NCBI GenBank assembly: GCA_938030835.1
Contig: CALHID010000319.1
Coordinates: 1-6,100 of the forward strand
Length of the DNA: 6,100 bases
Direction of reading: 5' to 3'
From: an uncultured Actinomyces sp.
GTDB taxonomy: Bacteria; Actinomycetota; Actinomycetes; Actinomycetales; Actinomycetaceae
Of this stretch, positions 5,701 through 6,100 are shown piece after piece. Every line of letters begins with the position of its first letter. Within the stretch, counting starts at the first letter, position 1. A program made the translations under genes and the position numbers. The notes beneath the pieces are model-generated. The model did no database searches and had not been told where the DNA came from. It saw only the letters and a list, made by a program, of their open reading frames with translations.

Positions 5701-6100
5701 ATGACTGATTCGCCTGTTGACGATACCCCTGAACAAGTACAAATCCGTGCTGCCAAGCGCGCACGCCTCATGGAAGCGGGAATTCCCGCCTACCCTGTGA
5801 AGCTTCCTATCACCACGACTATTGCAAAGGTCCGTGAAAAGTACAGCCATCTGGAAGCCGGCGAAGAGACCGATGACATCGTTGCTCTCTCTGGCCGTGT
5901 GGTTTTGGCGCGTAACGGTGGAAAACTCTGCTTTGCAACCCTCATGGATGGTGCGGGCAACAAGATCCAGGTGATGCTCTCTGCCGCCTCGGTCGGTGCA
6001 GAGTCGCTGGCTCAGTACAAAAACGATGTCGACTTGGGTGACTTCCTTTACGTTCACGGTCGCGTGATTTCCTCCAAGCGTGGTGAACTGTCCATCTTCG
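5701..6100 (+). CDS. lysS: Lysyl-tRNA synthetase, class II (N-terminal part)
   Basis: Attaches lysine to tRNA-Lys in the cytoplasm. The window holds the first 133 codons of a protein normally near 500 residues; the rest runs off the right edge. Visible are the helical lead EQVQIRAAKRARLMEAGI (about 11-28) followed by PAYPVKLP, and the start of the OB-fold anticodon-binding domain (about 62-133) with SGRVVLARNGGKLCFATL, VDLGDFLYVHGRV and SSKRGELSIF. These match the class II bacterial enzyme and not the class I type. Catalytic motifs 1-3 lie outside the window. ATG 5701 is the first start after panD, 61 bases past its stop, and gives the usual distance to the conserved lead. In M. tuberculosis lysS also follows panC-panD, with coaX and another gene between. 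Confidence 0.95.
   Translation, partial: MTDSPVDDTPEQVQIRAAKRARLMEAGIPAYPVKLPITTTIAKVREKYSHLEAGEETDDIVALSGRVVLARNGGKLCFATLMDGAGNKIQVMLSAASVGAESLAQYKNDVDLGDFLYVHGRVISSKRGELSIF

Noticed and set aside
5554..6057. A 167-codon minus-strand open frame opposite the panD end and lysS.
   Set aside because: The plus strand encodes a clear lysyl-tRNA synthetase N-terminus, and the antisense frame would cross its promoter.

Overview
The window looks like core chromosome from a moderate-GC actinobacterium, most likely the Actinomycetaceae/Actinomycetales. This rests on gene order and protein style: DUF2520 gene, panC, panD and lysS follow one another, as around Mycobacterium tuberculosis Rv3603c-Rv3598c. 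A pair of membrane PH-domain proteins sits upstream. Several genes lack a Shine-Dalgarno sequence and instead have a -10-like hexamer just before the start codon. The genus is not determinable by eye.

Left, minus strand (1-914): an OmpR/PhoB-family response regulator, followed after 135 bp by a strong ribosome-binding site and the first three codons of another gene, probably the partner sensor kinase. A short divergent promoter region (915-1023) separates this operon from the rightward genes.

Right, plus strand: a YdbS-like protein with two membrane segments and one bacterial PH domain, then a YdbT-like protein with three PH-type units, with touching reading frames. After 104 bp comes a Rossmann/DUF2520 dehydrogenase-like protein, then a hairpin. 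Then come panC (pantothenate synthetase) and panD (aspartate 1-decarboxylase), overlapping by 8 bp. The right edge holds the first 133 codons of lysS (class II lysyl-tRNA synthetase) behind its own probable leaderless promoter.

PanD makes beta-alanine from aspartate and PanC joins it to pantoate, so the pair completes pantothenate (coenzyme A precursor) synthesis. The DUF2520 protein is a dehydrogenase-like neighbour of unknown reaction. The PH-domain pair is probably a membrane-associated module unrelated in chemistry. I see no mobile element, CRISPR array, tRNA/rRNA gene or phage trait. I did not find a convincing new system; the most open questions are the DUF2520 protein, the PanC C-terminal insertion and the promoter/hairpin arrangement in the intergenic gaps.
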